Shown here: piece after piece, positions 29,238-38,282 of the stretch
Layout: each line of letters starts with the position of its first letter
Numbering within the stretch: the first letter of the stretch is position 1
Source: Hyphomicrobiales bacterium
Lineage (GTDB): Bacteria > Pseudomonadota > Alphaproteobacteria > Rhizobiales > Beijerinckiaceae
DNA: 64,000 bases
Reading direction: 5' to 3'
Assembly (NCBI GenBank): GCA_900470775.1
Contig: UCBZ01000008.1
Coordinates: forward strand, 1-64,000
Program-made: the position numbers and the translations under genes
The notes under the pieces: generated by a model
The model's database searches: none
Seen by the model: only the letters and a program-made list of their open reading frames with translations
Told to the model about the DNA's origin: nothing

Positions 29238-30236
29238 ATGTCTCTGATTTCGCTCGCCCGTCGTGGCCGTGTCGTCGCTGTCGTCGCCGCCACGCTTTTG
29301 CTGGTCCCGGTTCTTGCCGAGGCGCGCCCTGGTGGCGGCAAGGCGTCCGGAAGCCGCGGCTCGCGCACTGAATCCGCGCCGGCCCGCACCGACACCGCAC
29401 CCAACGGAGCCCAGCCCTTCCAGCGCAGTGCGACGCCGTCGCCGACGCAGGCCGCTCCTGCTGCGGCAGGCGCCGCCGCGGCCGCCCAAGCTGCCCGGCC
29501 GTCAATGGCGCGAAACCTGATGATGGGCCTCGGCGCCGGTCTTCTGGGCGCTGGCCTGTTCGGCATGCTCTCGGGCGCTGGCTTCTTCAGCGGTCTTGCT
29601 TCGCTCGCCGGCATGTTCGGTTTCCTGCTTCAGATCGCCCTGATTGGTGGCGCGATCTGGCTGGCGCTGCGCTTCTTCCGTCGCCGTTCCGAGCCGCAAT
29701 TGGCCGGCGCCGGTGCGCCGATGCCGCGCGAGACCTACCAGCCGCAGCCCGACGCACGCATGGGCGCCATGGCAGGCGGTGCCGTGGGTGGCGGTATGGG
29801 CCGTCCCGCTGCCGCGCCGCAGACCACGCCGATCGAGCTTTCGGGCGAGGATTTCAGCGCCTTCGAGCGCCTGCTCGGCGAGGTCAATGCGGCCTATTCG
29901 AACGAGGACGAGGCTGGTCTGCGCCAGCGCGTCACGCCTGAGATGTTCGGCTATTTCGACGAGGATCTCTCGGGCAATGCCCGCAAGGGCCTGGTCGACC
30001 GCGTCTCCGACGTGAAGCTGCTGCAGGGCGACCTCTCGGAAGCCTGGAACGAGGACGGTTTCGACTTCGCCACCGTCGCGATGCGCTTCAGCCTGATCAA
30101 CGCGCTCTATGAGCGCGCCAGCGGCAAGATCGTCGATGGCAACGCGACTGTCCCGCAGGAGGTCACGGAGCACTGGACCTTCGTGCGCTCGCGTGGCGGC
30201 GCCTGGAAGCTCTCGGGCATCCAGCAGGCCGCCTGA
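29238..30236 (+). CDS. Tim44-domain membrane protein
   Basis: A 332-residue protein with a signal-like N-terminal helix (RGRVVAVVAATLLLVPVLAE), an Ala/Pro-rich linker, a glycine-rich hydrophobic hairpin (about 94-150, with LQIALIGGAIWLALRFF), a second linker, and a C-terminal Tim44-like domain (about 195-332, NTF2-like fold). Mitochondrial Tim44 anchors Hsp70 at the translocase; the bacterial homologues' role is not established. AGGA precedes the ATG at 29238, and a strong terminator follows. Confidence 0.88.
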   Translation: MSLISLARRGRVVAVVAATLLLVPVLAEARPGGGKASGSRGSRTESAPARTDTAPNGAQPFQRSATPSPTQAAPAAAGAAAAAQAARPSMARNLMMGLGAGLLGAGLFGMLSGAGFFSGLASLAGMFGFLLQIALIGGAIWLALRFFRRRSEPQLAGAGAPMPRETYQPQPDARMGAMAGGAVGGGMGRPAAAPQTTPIELSGEDFSAFERLLGEVNAAYSNEDEAGLRQRVTPEMFGYFDEDLSGNARKGLVDRVSDVKLLQGDLSEAWNEDGFDFATVAMRFSLINALYERASGKIVDGNATVPQEVTEHWTFVRSRGGAWKLSGIQQAA

Positions 30237-30260
30237 GCGACCATCGATCGGAATATTGGA

Positions 30261-30288
30261 AAACGGCCGGGGCAACCCGGCCGTTTTT
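30261..30288 (+). terminator. Rho-independent terminator of the Tim44-domain gene
   Basis: An 11-bp stem (AAACGGCCGGG / CCCGGCCGTTT) with a GCAA tetraloop, running into TTTTT. It starts 24 bases after the stop. Confidence 0.92.
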
Positions 30289-30361
30289 CGTTGCGGGGTT
30301 TTGGGTGTCCTGCGGTCGCGATCCGTTTTATAGGGCAAGTCCGTTGCTCGCTAAAACGCGA

Positions 30362-30470
30362 CGTCATCCCGGACGCAGCGAAGCGGAGCTCCGGGATCCA
30401 TCGTAAGGCTCGACAGCGCTCTATGATGGATCCTGGATCGGCGCGGCTTCGCCGCTTGTCCGGGATGACG
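30362..30470. repeat. Palindromic intergenic repeat (REP-like)
   Basis: A 109-base element whose ends are a perfect inverted repeat (CGTCATCCCGGA at the left, TCCGGGATGACG at the right), with a nested pair GGATCCATC/GATGGATCC and CGAAGCGG/CGCCGCTT. It sits between the Tim44 terminator and dapB. Elements of this GTCATCCCGG type are dispersed in many Hyphomicrobiales genomes; related copies are at 31954-32028 and near 49000. Confidence 0.75.
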
Positions 30471-30513
30471 CAGCGCTTCTTCCGCGAGCCTGCTGCCTTT
30501 GGAGTCTGCCACC

Positions 30514-31329
30514 ATGTCCGATATGCGTCTCGTCGTCGTCGGTGCCGCCGGCCGCATGGGCCGGATGCTGATCAAGGCGATCCATGAGACGCCGGGCTGC
30601 GTGCTGTCGGCCGCGATCGAGCGGCCCGCTTCACCGCTGCTCGGCCAGGATGCCGGCGTGCTGGCGGGGCTGCCTGCGACCGGGGTGCTGGTCAGCGACG
30701 ACGCGTTGCCGGCCTTCGTCGAGGCAGAGGGCGTGCTCGACTTCACCACGCCCGATTCGACGGTCGCCTTCGCCGCGCTCGCCGCCCAGGCCCGCATCGC
30801 CCACATCGTCGGCACCACTGGACTGGAGCCGCAGCATCTGGCGAAGCTCGAGGCGGCGGCCCGCCATGCCGCGATCATCCGCTCCGGCAATATGAGCCTC
30901 GGCGTCAACCTGCTCGCGGCGCTCGTACGCAAGGTCGCGGCGACCTTGGGCACCGACTGGGACATCGAGATCGTCGAGATGCATCACCGCATGAAGGTTG
31001 ATGCGCCCTCAGGCACGGCCGTCCTGCTCGGCGAGGCCGCGGCCAAAGGCCGGACGGTCGATCTGGCGCAGCAGCGTGTCGCCGTCCGCGATGGCCAGAC
31101 CGGCGCGCGTGCGCCCGGCACGATCGGCTTTGCCGCATTGCGCGGCGGCACCGTCGTCGGCGACCACAAGGTCATCTTCGCCGGCGCGGGTGAACGGCTC
31201 GAATTCAGCCATGTCGCCGAGGATCGCGGCCTGTTCGCGCAAGGCGCGGTCAAGGCGGCGCTTTGGGGCAGGGGGCGCAAGCCCGGCCTGTATTCGATGA
31301 CCGACGTGCTCGGCATCGATGCTCTGTGA
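30514..31329 (+). CDS. dapB: 4-hydroxy-tetrahydrodipicolinate reductase
   Basis: DapB reduces the product of DapA with NAD(P)H in lysine and diaminopimelate synthesis. The 271-residue protein has the nucleotide motif [12 protein letters not shown] and the catalytic motif [15 protein letters not shown]. dapE, another enzyme of this pathway, is encoded at 43930-45123. ATG 30514 ([10 protein letters not shown]) is chosen over the upstream Met at 30499. Confidence 0.97.
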   Translation: MSDMRLVVVGAAGRMGRMLIKAIHETPGCVLSAAIERPASPLLGQDAGVLAGLPATGVLVSDDALPAFVEAEGVLDFTTPDSTVAFAALAAQARIAHIVGTTGLEPQHLAKLEAAARHAAIIRSGNMSLGVNLLAALVRKVAATLGTDWDIEIVEMHHRMKVDAPSGTAVLLGEAAAKGRTVDLAQQRVAVRDGQTGARAPGTIGFAALRGGTVVGDHKVIFAGAGERLEFSHVAEDRGLFAQGAVKAALWGRGRKPGLYSMTDVLGIDAL

Positions 31330-31338
31330 CGCGGCCCG

Positions 31339-31971
31339 ATGACCCGACTCGCCGTCGCACCCGGCGTCTTCCACTGGCCAGGCTATCTGTTGCATGAGGA
31401 GCAGGCCGCGCTGGTGGCGGAACTCCGCGAGGTGGCGCGTCTGGCGCCCTTCTTCCAGCCGCGCATGCCCAAGACCGGCAAGCCATTCTCGGTCCGCATG
31501 ACCAATTGCGGTGCGCTCGGTTGGGTCTCGGACGAGGTTGGCTATCGCTACCAGCCGCTGCATCCCCTGACCGGTGAACCCTGGCCGCCGATGCCGGCGG
31601 TACTGTCTCGCGCCTGGCAGGAGCTCGCGGGCTACCCGCATCCGCCCGAAGCCTGTCTGGTCAATTTCTACGAGGCCAGCGCCAGGATGGGCCTGCACCA
31701 GGATCGCGACGAGCAGGACTTCGACGCACCTGTGCTCTCGCTCTCGCTCGGCGACACGGCGGTCTTCCGGATCGGCGGGACCCAGCGTGGTGGCAAGACC
31801 ATGTCGCTGAAGCTCGCCTCGGGCGATGCGCTGCTCTTCGGCGGTGAGGCCAGGCTCGCCTATCACGGCATCGACCGCATCCTGGCCGGCTCGTCGGCGC
31901 TGCTGCCGCAGGGCGGGCGGATCAACCTGACCTTGCGGCGGGTGACTGATCCACGTCATGCTCGGGCTTGA
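31339..31971 (+). CDS. alkB: AlkB, alkylated DNA/RNA dioxygenase
   Basis: AlkB is a 2-oxoglutarate/Fe(II) dioxygenase that removes methyl groups from 1-methyladenine and 3-methylcytosine. The 210-residue protein has the iron ligands His120 and Asp122 (GLHQDRDEQD), a later His in AYHGIDR, and the 2-oxoglutarate Arg region GRINLTLRRV. It starts 9 bases after dapB. Its last codons and stop lie inside the REP-like repeat at 31954-32028, so the repeat supplies the end of the protein (PRHARA). Confidence 0.95.
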   Translation: MTRLAVAPGVFHWPGYLLHEEQAALVAELREVARLAPFFQPRMPKTGKPFSVRMTNCGALGWVSDEVGYRYQPLHPLTGEPWPPMPAVLSRAWQELAGYPHPPEACLVNFYEASARMGLHQDRDEQDFDAPVLSLSLGDTAVFRIGGTQRGGKTMSLKLASGDALLFGGEARLAYHGIDRILAGSSALLPQGGRINLTLRRVTDPRHARA

Positions 31972-32028
31972 CCCGAGATCTCATGCCCGAGAGTCTCGGC
32001 TCTCCGCTTCGCTACGGCGAGAATGACG
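31954..32028. repeat. Palindromic intergenic repeat overlapping the alkB stop
   Basis: A 75-base REP-like element running from CGTCATGCTCGGG to GAGAATGACG, with internal inverted segments (CTCGGGCTTGACCCGAG and the TCGGCTCTCCGCTTCGCTACGG loop). It belongs to the same group as 30362-30470. It overlaps the last 18 bases of alkB and lies just downstream of the convergent channel gene. Confidence 0.7.
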
Positions 32029-32029
32029 A

Positions 32030-32653
32030 CTACTTGCCTGCATCCGCTCCCGGCAGGCTCGGAAACGACCAGCCCAGCAGGATCGAGCCGGCCCGCAGGC
32101 CAAATCCGGCCGCAAGCCCGCCAGCCAAGACCGGCATCGGGCCGAAGCCGAAATGCGTCAGCAGCGCTGTCGCGGCGGCGCCCGCCGCAGCGGCCGTGAC
32201 GTAGAAATCCCGGCTCCACAGCACCGTGGCGCGGTCGCCGGCGAGGATATCGCGCAGGATGCCGCCGAAGGAGGCGGTCATGGCCCCGAGCGCGACCGCC
32301 GACAGCATCGGCACACCGGCGGCGAGCGCCTTCTGCGTCCCGGAGACGGCAAACAGCGCAAGCCCCGCCGCATCGGCCCAGATCAGCAGGCGCTTGGCGC
32401 CCCAGCCGTCGAGAACTGTCGGCCGGCGATAGGCGATGACCCAGGCTGTGAGCGCGACGCCGCTGCAAAGGATGACGTCGGAGGGAGCCTGCGCCCAGAA
32501 CACGGTCCGGCCCAGCAGCAGATCGCGCAGCGTGCCGCCGCCGACGCCGGTCGTGGTGGCGAGCAGGATGAAGCCGAACGGGTCCATGCCCTTGCGGGCG
32601 GCGACGAGGGCGCCGGTGAGCGCGAAGACGGCGACGCCGGCGGCCTCAAGCAC
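32030..32653 (-). CDS. UPF0126 trimeric intracellular cation channel family protein
   Basis: A 207-residue inner-membrane protein with two copies of the UPF0126/YicG domain, each about three helices, carrying the conserved motifs GGGTLRDLLLGR and GGILRDILAGDRA. Members are TRIC-like cation channels by structure. It starts at a GTG, 3 bases after the grpE stop, so it is probably co-transcribed and coupled with grpE. Confidence 0.9.
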   Translation of the reverse strand: MLEAAGVAVFALTGALVAARKGMDPFGFILLATTTGVGGGTLRDLLLGRTVFWAQAPSDVILCSGVALTAWVIAYRRPTVLDGWGAKRLLIWADAAGLALFAVSGTQKALAAGVPMLSAVALGAMTASFGGILRDILAGDRATVLWSRDFYVTAAAAGAAATALLTHFGFGPMPVLAGGLAAGFGLRAGSILLGWSFPSLPGADAGK

Positions 32654-32656
32654 GGC

Positions 32657-33262
32657 TCAGTTGCCGGCTGGCGGCGTGTTTCCGTCCTCCGCTGCCGGGG
32701 GCTTCGGGGCCCCGGCCGAGATGCCGACCAGCGCCGGCCGCAGTACACGTTCGCCGATCTTGTAGCCGGACTGCACGACCTTCGAAACCAGACCTTTCGC
32801 GATGTCCGGATCGGGCGCCTCGAACATCGCCTGATGCATGTTCGGATCGAACTTTTCGCCCTGGGGGTCGATCTTGCGCACGCCATGGCGCTCCAGTGTC
32901 TTCAGCAGGTCGCGCTCGGTCAGGTCGACGCCCTCGATCAGGGCCTTCAGAGCGGGTTCCTCGGCTGCGCGCGCCGTCTCGGGCAGGCTTTCCAGCGCCC
33001 GGCGCAGATTGTCGGCCGAGCCCAGCAGGTCGCGGGCAAAGCTCGTCACGGCATAGGCCTTGGCGTCAGTGATCTCGCGCTCGGTGCGCCGGCGCAAATT
33101 CTCCATGTCGGCAAGCGTGCGCAGCAGCTTGTCCTTGAGGTCGTCGCGCTCGGCTTCGATCCTGGCGAAATTGGCCTGGATGATCTCCTCGGGAGACTGG
33201 GGCGCGGACTCGTCGACCAAAGGTTCGGCGTTCGGGTTTTCCGTCGCAGGATTCTGCGTCAT
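32657..33262 (-). CDS. grpE: GrpE, nucleotide exchange factor of DnaK
   Basis: GrpE releases ADP from DnaK. The 201-residue protein has an acidic N-terminus, a long coiled coil (about 24-75), the helical core with [15 protein letters not shown], and the C-terminal beta domain ([22 protein letters not shown]). dnaK and dnaJ are not in the window. A TTG at 33283 is a possible earlier start; ATG 33262 is used. Confidence 0.95.
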   Translation of the reverse strand: MTQNPATENPNAEPLVDESAPQSPEEIIQANFARIEAERDDLKDKLLRTLADMENLRRRTEREITDAKAYAVTSFARDLLGSADNLRRALESLPETARAAEEPALKALIEGVDLTERDLLKTLERHGVRKIDPQGEKFDPNMHQAMFEAPDPDIAKGLVSKVVQSGYKIGERVLRPALVGISAGAPKPPAAEDGNTPPAGN

Positions 33263-33355
33263 GGCGTGATCCAATTCTGACAAGGCGTGGCGGCCTGCAA
33301 AGACGGGCGATGCAGGCTGCGTTCGTGGCCGATATCGGGCTTATGCCGGGTTAAA

Positions 33356-36223
33356 TCAAGCACGCGCGGCCGTCTTGGCCTTGGCTGCATGCGCCTTCTC
33401 GGCGTCGGGACCGAAGACGTCGAGCAGCGCCCGGCGGATCGTCAACTGCCGCGCGGTCGAGACGATCTTGGCGTTGGTCAGGTCGGTGACGTAGAACACG
33501 TCGACCGCCTTCTCGCCGAAGGTCGCGATGTGCGCCGAGGCGATGTTGAGGTTGAGTTTCCCGATCGCGGTGGTGAGGTCATAGAGCAGCCCCGGCCGGT
33601 CGAGCCCGGCCACCTCCAGCACGGTGTGGCGGGCTGACAGGACGTTGTCGATGATCACCTCCGGTGCGACCTGGAAGGTCTGGCCGCGCTGCGGCGGGGC
33701 GCGGCGCTGCGCGACAAGATCGGCGATCTTGATCTCCCCCTTCAGCGCGCGCTCGATGGCGGCCGCGATCCGCTCGGCTCGGCGCAGTTCGTCGTCATCC
33801 ATGTCGAAGGCGCGCGAGACCGAGATCGTGTCGAGCACGAGCCCGTCCGTCGTGGTGAAGATCTGCGCATCGACGATGTTGCCGCCGGCCGCCGCGCAGG
33901 CGCCGGTGACGATGGCGAGCAGGCGCGGATGGTCGGGCGCTAGGATGGTGAGTTCGGTCACGCCGCGGAACCGGTCGGTCTCGACCAGCGTCGCGGTGGT
34001 GCGGCCCTCTGCTTCCGCCTGGCGCAGGAAGCGCGCATGCTTTTCCTGCTGGCCGACATCGACCTTGATCCAGTAGGCCGGGTAGTGCCGCGCCAGATAG
34101 GCGTCGCGCTCGGCGGCCGGCCAGTCGGAGAGGCGTTCCTTCAGGGCGTCCTGCTTCTTCTCGACCCGCGCCTTGCGCTCGATCACCGAATAGCCGCCGG
34201 CGAGCACGATCTCGGTCTCGTAGTAGAGCGTGCGCAGAAGCTGGCCCTTCCAGCCGTTCCAGACGCCGGGACCGACCGCCTTGATGTCGGCGAGCGTCAG
34301 CACCAGCAGCAGCTTCAGCCGTTCCAGCGTTTGCACGGTCGCGGCGAAGCTCTCGATCGTCTTCGGGTCGCCGAGGTCGCGGCTCTGCGCGACGGTCGAC
34401 ATGTCCAGATGATGCTCGACCAACCAGGCGGCGGTTTCCGTCTGTCCCTCGGTGAGGCCCAGCCTCGGCCCGAGCTTGCGCGCGATCCTGGCGCCCGCGA
34501 TCGAATGATCCTCGATCCGCCCCTTGGCGATGTCGTGCAGGAACAGCGCGATATAGAGCGCCCGCCGGTTGGTGATCGTCGGCATGATCTCGTTGGCGAG
34601 AGGATGCTCGGTTTCGAGCACGCCGGCATCGATCTCGGCGAGCACGCCGATGGCGCGGATCAGATGCTCATCGACCGTGTAGTGGTGATACATGTTGAAC
34701 TGCATCATCGCCACGACGCGCCCGAAATCGGGCACGAACTTGCCGAGCAGCCCGGATTCGTTCATCCGCCGCAGCACGGCCTCCGGCGAGCGCCGGGCCG
34801 TCAGGATCTCCAGGAAGATCCGGTTCGCGTCGGGGTCGTTGCGCAGTGGCGGCGTGACCAGCCGCAGCGACTGCGTCACCAGCCGGCTGGCATCGGGGTG
34901 GATGGCGAGGTCGTCGCGGCTGGCGATCTCGTAGAGCCGCAGCAGGTTGACCGGATCGCGGCGGAAGGCGTCGGGATCGATCACGTTCAGGCGCTGGCTC
35001 TTCAGCGTGAAATCCGGGTGCCCCAGGGCGCGTACGCGCTTGCGCTTGGCAAACGAGCCAAGCAGGCGCGACAGCGAGGCGCGCGGCTTCTGCTGGCGCG
35101 CCTCCAGCGCCGCGCAGACGATCGCGGTCAGGTCGCCTACATCCTTGGCGACGAGGAAGTATGCCTTCATGAAGCGCTCGACCGGCGCCTGGCCGCTGCG
35201 ACCGGCATAACCGATCGCGGCAGCCACCTGGCGCTGCAGGTCGAAGGACAGCCGTTCCTCGGCCCGGCCGGTGATGAAGTGCAGCCAGCAGCGCACGCGC
35301 CAGAGAAACTCCTCCGAGCGCTGGAACATCAGCAGTTCCTTGCGGTCGAACAGGCCGGCGGCCACGAGTTCGCGTACATCGTTGACGCGGTAGGCGTATT
35401 TCGCGATCCAGAACAGCGTGTTGAGATCGCGCAAACCGCCCTTGCCGTCCTTGACGTTGGGCTCGACGAGGTAGCGCGAGGTGCCGGCGCGCCGGACGCG
35501 GGTCTCGCGTTCCTGCAGCTTGGCCTCGGTGAAGGCCGGTGCCGTGCCCTCGATCACCTCGGCGCCGAAACGGCGCACCATGTCGTGGAACAGCAGTGCA
35601 TCGCCGGCGATGAAGCGGGCCTCGAGCAGCGCCGTGCGGATCGTCATGTCGGCCCGCGCCTCGCGCACGCAGTCATCGATCGAGCGCACGGAATGGCCGA
35701 CCTTGAGTTTCAGATCCCAGAGCGGATAGAGCATCGCCTCGACCACGCTCTCGCCCCAAGCGGTCTGCTTGTGCGGGAAAAGGAAGAGCAAATCGACATC
35801 CGAGCCCGGCGCCAGCGTGCCACGGCCATAGCCGCCGACCGCGACCACGGCGATGCGTTCCGATTGGGACGGGTTGAGCGCCGGATAGAAATGCTCGGTC
35901 GCAGCGACATGCAGGCAGCCGACGACGCCGTCCATCACCGCCGAGAGATGCTGTGCGCAGACCAACCCGTGACGTGGCCGCTTCAGCAGCTCGCGCGCCG
36001 AGGCGTGCCCCTGGTCGAGCACCGCGCGCAGCCCGGCCACGAGCTGGCTGCGGGTCTCGACAGTATTGCCGCCGGCATTCTCAAGCAGATGGGCGACGGC
36101 GCGCTGGGGGGACTCCAGCACGGAGCCGAGCTCGAGTGCCGGGTGATCGGCGACGGATGACACCAAGCCTGACCTCGATTGCTGACGTCGATCGGCGCAA
36201 AGGCCGTCTTCGCTGGTTAGCAT
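33356..36223 (-). CDS. glnD: GlnD, PII uridylyltransferase/uridylyl-removing enzyme
   Basis: GlnD is the glutamine sensor that uridylylates PII (GlnB/GlnK). Domains in order: nucleotidyltransferase with GGYGRGTLAPGSDVDLLFLF at about 130-150, a helical linker, an HD domain (HHYTVDEHLI ... FLHDIAKGRIEDHS) for the removing activity, and two ACT domains at the C-terminus (about 745-820 and 860-930). Length (955) is normal. The start at 36223 has no clear ribosome binding site; internal TTG/GTG starts near codon 20 are possible. rpoN and ptsN, also nitrogen-regulatory, are encoded about 13-16 kb downstream. Confidence 0.96.
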   Translation of the reverse strand: MLTSEDGLCADRRQQSRSGLVSSVADHPALELGSVLESPQRAVAHLLENAGGNTVETRSQLVAGLRAVLDQGHASARELLKRPRHGLVCAQHLSAVMDGVVGCLHVAATEHFYPALNPSQSERIAVVAVGGYGRGTLAPGSDVDLLFLFPHKQTAWGESVVEAMLYPLWDLKLKVGHSVRSIDDCVREARADMTIRTALLEARFIAGDALLFHDMVRRFGAEVIEGTAPAFTEAKLQERETRVRRAGTSRYLVEPNVKDGKGGLRDLNTLFWIAKYAYRVNDVRELVAAGLFDRKELLMFQRSEEFLWRVRCWLHFITGRAEERLSFDLQRQVAAAIGYAGRSGQAPVERFMKAYFLVAKDVGDLTAIVCAALEARQQKPRASLSRLLGSFAKRKRVRALGHPDFTLKSQRLNVIDPDAFRRDPVNLLRLYEIASRDDLAIHPDASRLVTQSLRLVTPPLRNDPDANRIFLEILTARRSPEAVLRRMNESGLLGKFVPDFGRVVAMMQFNMYHHYTVDEHLIRAIGVLAEIDAGVLETEHPLANEIMPTITNRRALYIALFLHDIAKGRIEDHSIAGARIARKLGPRLGLTEGQTETAAWLVEHHLDMSTVAQSRDLGDPKTIESFAATVQTLERLKLLLVLTLADIKAVGPGVWNGWKGQLLRTLYYETEIVLAGGYSVIERKARVEKKQDALKERLSDWPAAERDAYLARHYPAYWIKVDVGQQEKHARFLRQAEAEGRTTATLVETDRFRGVTELTILAPDHPRLLAIVTGACAAAGGNIVDAQIFTTTDGLVLDTISVSRAFDMDDDELRRAERIAAAIERALKGEIKIADLVAQRRAPPQRGQTFQVAPEVIIDNVLSARHTVLEVAGLDRPGLLYDLTTAIGKLNLNIASAHIATFGEKAVDVFYVTDLTNAKIVSTARQLTIRRALLDVFGPDAEKAHAAKAKTAARA

Positions 36224-36295
36224 GCGAGGGGGATTCGCAAAGCGCTTTCATTAAGCGAAAAAAATATGTGGAATATATCATTCAACATCCCTGGG

Positions 36296-36332
36296 CGTTC
36301 TGTTTGACATACAGAACGAATAGACCTACAAG
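36296..36332 (+). promoter_or_regulatory. Promoter with overlapping operator for the ABC importer
   Basis: TTGACA (36304-36309) and TACAAG (36327-36332) are spaced by exactly 17 bases. The -35 box is the centre of a 23-bp dyad, CGTTCTGT-N7-ACAGAACG (36296-36318), an arrangement expected of a repressor operator that blocks the promoter. The start codon of the binding-protein gene is about 110 bases downstream. The regulator is not known. Confidence 0.6.
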
Positions 36333-36450
36333 ACGGATACGCGCCGATTTGAGCCACCCGCTTGCGGGCGCGAAACAAGTGCAGCTAAAGCGTGGGGTGT
36401 GGGCGCATTTCTGTCGCCTGGTCCCTTCGCGCATCGAAAGGGAACCACTG

Positions 36451-37419
36451 ATGACCATCACCCGCCGCCTCGCCGTCGCCGGCCTTGCCGCCGCCTCGCT
36501 CGCTTTCACCGTCGGTCAGGCCTTCTCTCAGGCGCCCAAAGAAATCCGGGTCGATTACGCGACCTATAATCCCGTCAGCCTCGTCCTGAAGGACAGTGGC
36601 ATCCTCGAGAAGGCGCTCGCCGCAGACGGCATCACCGTCCGCTGGGTCCTCTCGGCCGGCTCCAACAAGGCGCTCGAATTCCTCAATGCCGGTTCGATCG
36701 ATTTCGGCTCGACGGCTGGCGCTGCCGCTCTGATCGGCAAGATCAACGGCAACCCGATCAAGTCGATCTATGTCTATTCGCGACCTGAATGGACCGCGCT
36801 CGTCACCGGCGCCAAGAGCGACATCACCAAGGTCTCCGACCTCAAGGGCAAGCGCGTCGCCGTCACCCGTGGCACCGACCCGCATATCTTCCTGGTCCGC
36901 GCTCTGACCGATGCCAAGCTGACCGAGAAGGACGTCAAGCTCGTCCTGCTGCAGCACGCCGACGGGCGCCTCGCACTGGAGCGTGGCGATGTCGACGCCT
37001 GGGCCGGGCTCGACCCGCTGATGGCCGCAGCCGAAGTCGAGAGTGGCGCCAAGCTATTCCATCGCAAGGCCGCCGACAACACCTGGGGTGTGCTGAACGT
37101 CCGCGAAGCCTTCGCCAAGGACAACCCGACTCTCGTCCGCAAGGTTCTGGCGGCCTATGAGGAGGCGCGCGCCTATTCGCTGGCCAACCCGGCCGAGCTG
37201 AAGAAGACGCTGGTGGCCTATACCAAGCTCTCGGATGCCGTGATCGAGCGCCAGCTCACCCGCACCGAACTGACCCATTCGGCGATCGGCCAGGCCCAGG
37301 CCGATACGATCATCGCCGCCGGTCTCGCGCTCAAGGAAGCGGGCGTGCTGCCTGCGACCACGGATGTGAAGGCCGTGGTCGACGATCTGCTCGACCGCCG
37401 CTTCGCCGCCACGAACTGA
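36451..37419 (+). CDS. ABC transporter binding protein, aliphatic sulfonate/nitrate type (SsuA-like)
   Basis: A 322-residue periplasmic binding protein with a signal peptide (TRRLAVAGLAAASLAFTVGQ, then Ala-Phe-Ser-Gln). The mature part has the NMT1/SsuA pattern (VLSAGSNKALEFLNAGSIDF; LKGKRVAVTRGTDPH). Together with the next two genes it forms a complete importer for a sulfonate-, nitrate- or taurine-like solute; the ligand is by family only. The strong upstream ribosome binding site (AAGGGA) supports ATG 36451. Confidence 0.9.
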   Translation: MTITRRLAVAGLAAASLAFTVGQAFSQAPKEIRVDYATYNPVSLVLKDSGILEKALAADGITVRWVLSAGSNKALEFLNAGSIDFGSTAGAAALIGKINGNPIKSIYVYSRPEWTALVTGAKSDITKVSDLKGKRVAVTRGTDPHIFLVRALTDAKLTEKDVKLVLLQHADGRLALERGDVDAWAGLDPLMAAAEVESGAKLFHRKAADNTWGVLNVREAFAKDNPTLVRKVLAAYEEARAYSLANPAELKKTLVAYTKLSDAVIERQLTRTELTHSAIGQAQADTIIAAGLALKEAGVLPATTDVKAVVDDLLDRRFAATN

Positions 37420-37435
37420 GGCGGCACAGGGTTCG

Positions 37436-38269
37436 ATGAGCGCGCTCGGCGTCGAGACGGCCGGTGCCGGCGAGCGCGGCGGCCCCTCTCGCCCAAGGCC
37501 GCGCCGCCGGATGCTCGCGCTCGCCGGCTTCGCCTTGCCGGTTCTGCTGGCGGTGCTGTGGGAGATCGCGGTCAAGGCGGGCCTTGCCAATGGCCGGCTG
37601 ATGCCGCCGCCGAGCGTGGTGGGCAGGACACTCTGGGGCCTCGCGGCATCGGGCGAACTGCTGACCCATGCGATAGCGACGCTCTGGCGGGTCGCGGCGG
37701 GCTTCGGCCTCGGCGCGGCGGCAGGCACGCTGCTCGGCGCGGTGACCGGCGCATTGCCGGTGGCGCGCGGCCTGCTCGATCCCACCCTTCAGGCCTTGCG
37801 CGCGATTCCCTCGATCGCCTGGGTGCCGCTCTTCATCCTCTGGCTCGGCATCTTCGAGGCTTCGAAGGTCGCGCTGATCGCGGTCGGCGTGTTCTTCCCG
37901 GTCTATCTCGGCGTCGCCGCCGCGATCCAGGGCATCGACCGCAAGATCGTCGAGGTTGGCCGCGTCTTCCGGCTCGGCCGGCTGGCGATGGTCCGGCGGG
38001 TGCTGCTGCCGGCGATCCTGCCGGACTGGATCACGGCGCTGCGCTCGGGCCTGGGGCTCGGCTTCATGTTCGTGGTCGCAGCCGAGATCATGGGCGCGAG
38101 CGAGGGCCTCGGTTACCTCCTGGTGGACGGCCAGCAGCTTGGCCGTCCCGACACCATCATCGCGGCCATCATCAGCTTTGCCGTGCTCGGCAAGCTGGCG
38201 GATGGGCTCCTCGTCGCTCTGACGCGACCGGTCCTCGCCTGGCAGGATACGGCCCGCGACAAACTCTAG
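37436..38269 (+). CDS. ABC transporter permease (SsuC-like)
   Basis: A 277-residue inner-membrane permease with about six helices and the EAA-type loop (GRVFRLGRLAMVRRVLLPAILPDW) that contacts the ATPase. It lies 16 bases after the binding-protein gene and 13 before the ATPase gene, so the three form one operon. The basic N-terminus (RPRPRRR) is unusually long before the first helix but shows no second domain. Confidence 0.93.
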   Translation: MSALGVETAGAGERGGPSRPRPRRRMLALAGFALPVLLAVLWEIAVKAGLANGRLMPPPSVVGRTLWGLAASGELLTHAIATLWRVAAGFGLGAAAGTLLGAVTGALPVARGLLDPTLQALRAIPSIAWVPLFILWLGIFEASKVALIAVGVFFPVYLGVAAAIQGIDRKIVEVGRVFRLGRLAMVRRVLLPAILPDWITALRSGLGLGFMFVVAAEIMGASEGLGYLLVDGQQLGRPDTIIAAIISFAVLGKLADGLLVALTRPVLAWQDTARDKL

Positions 38270-38282
38270 AAAGTCGCCCTCG

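Noticed and set aside
34037..36160. 707-codon plus-strand open frame opposite glnD
   Set aside because: GlnD on the other strand has complete, ordered domains. The opposite frame is a high-GC antisense shadow with no family motif and a low-complexity composition.
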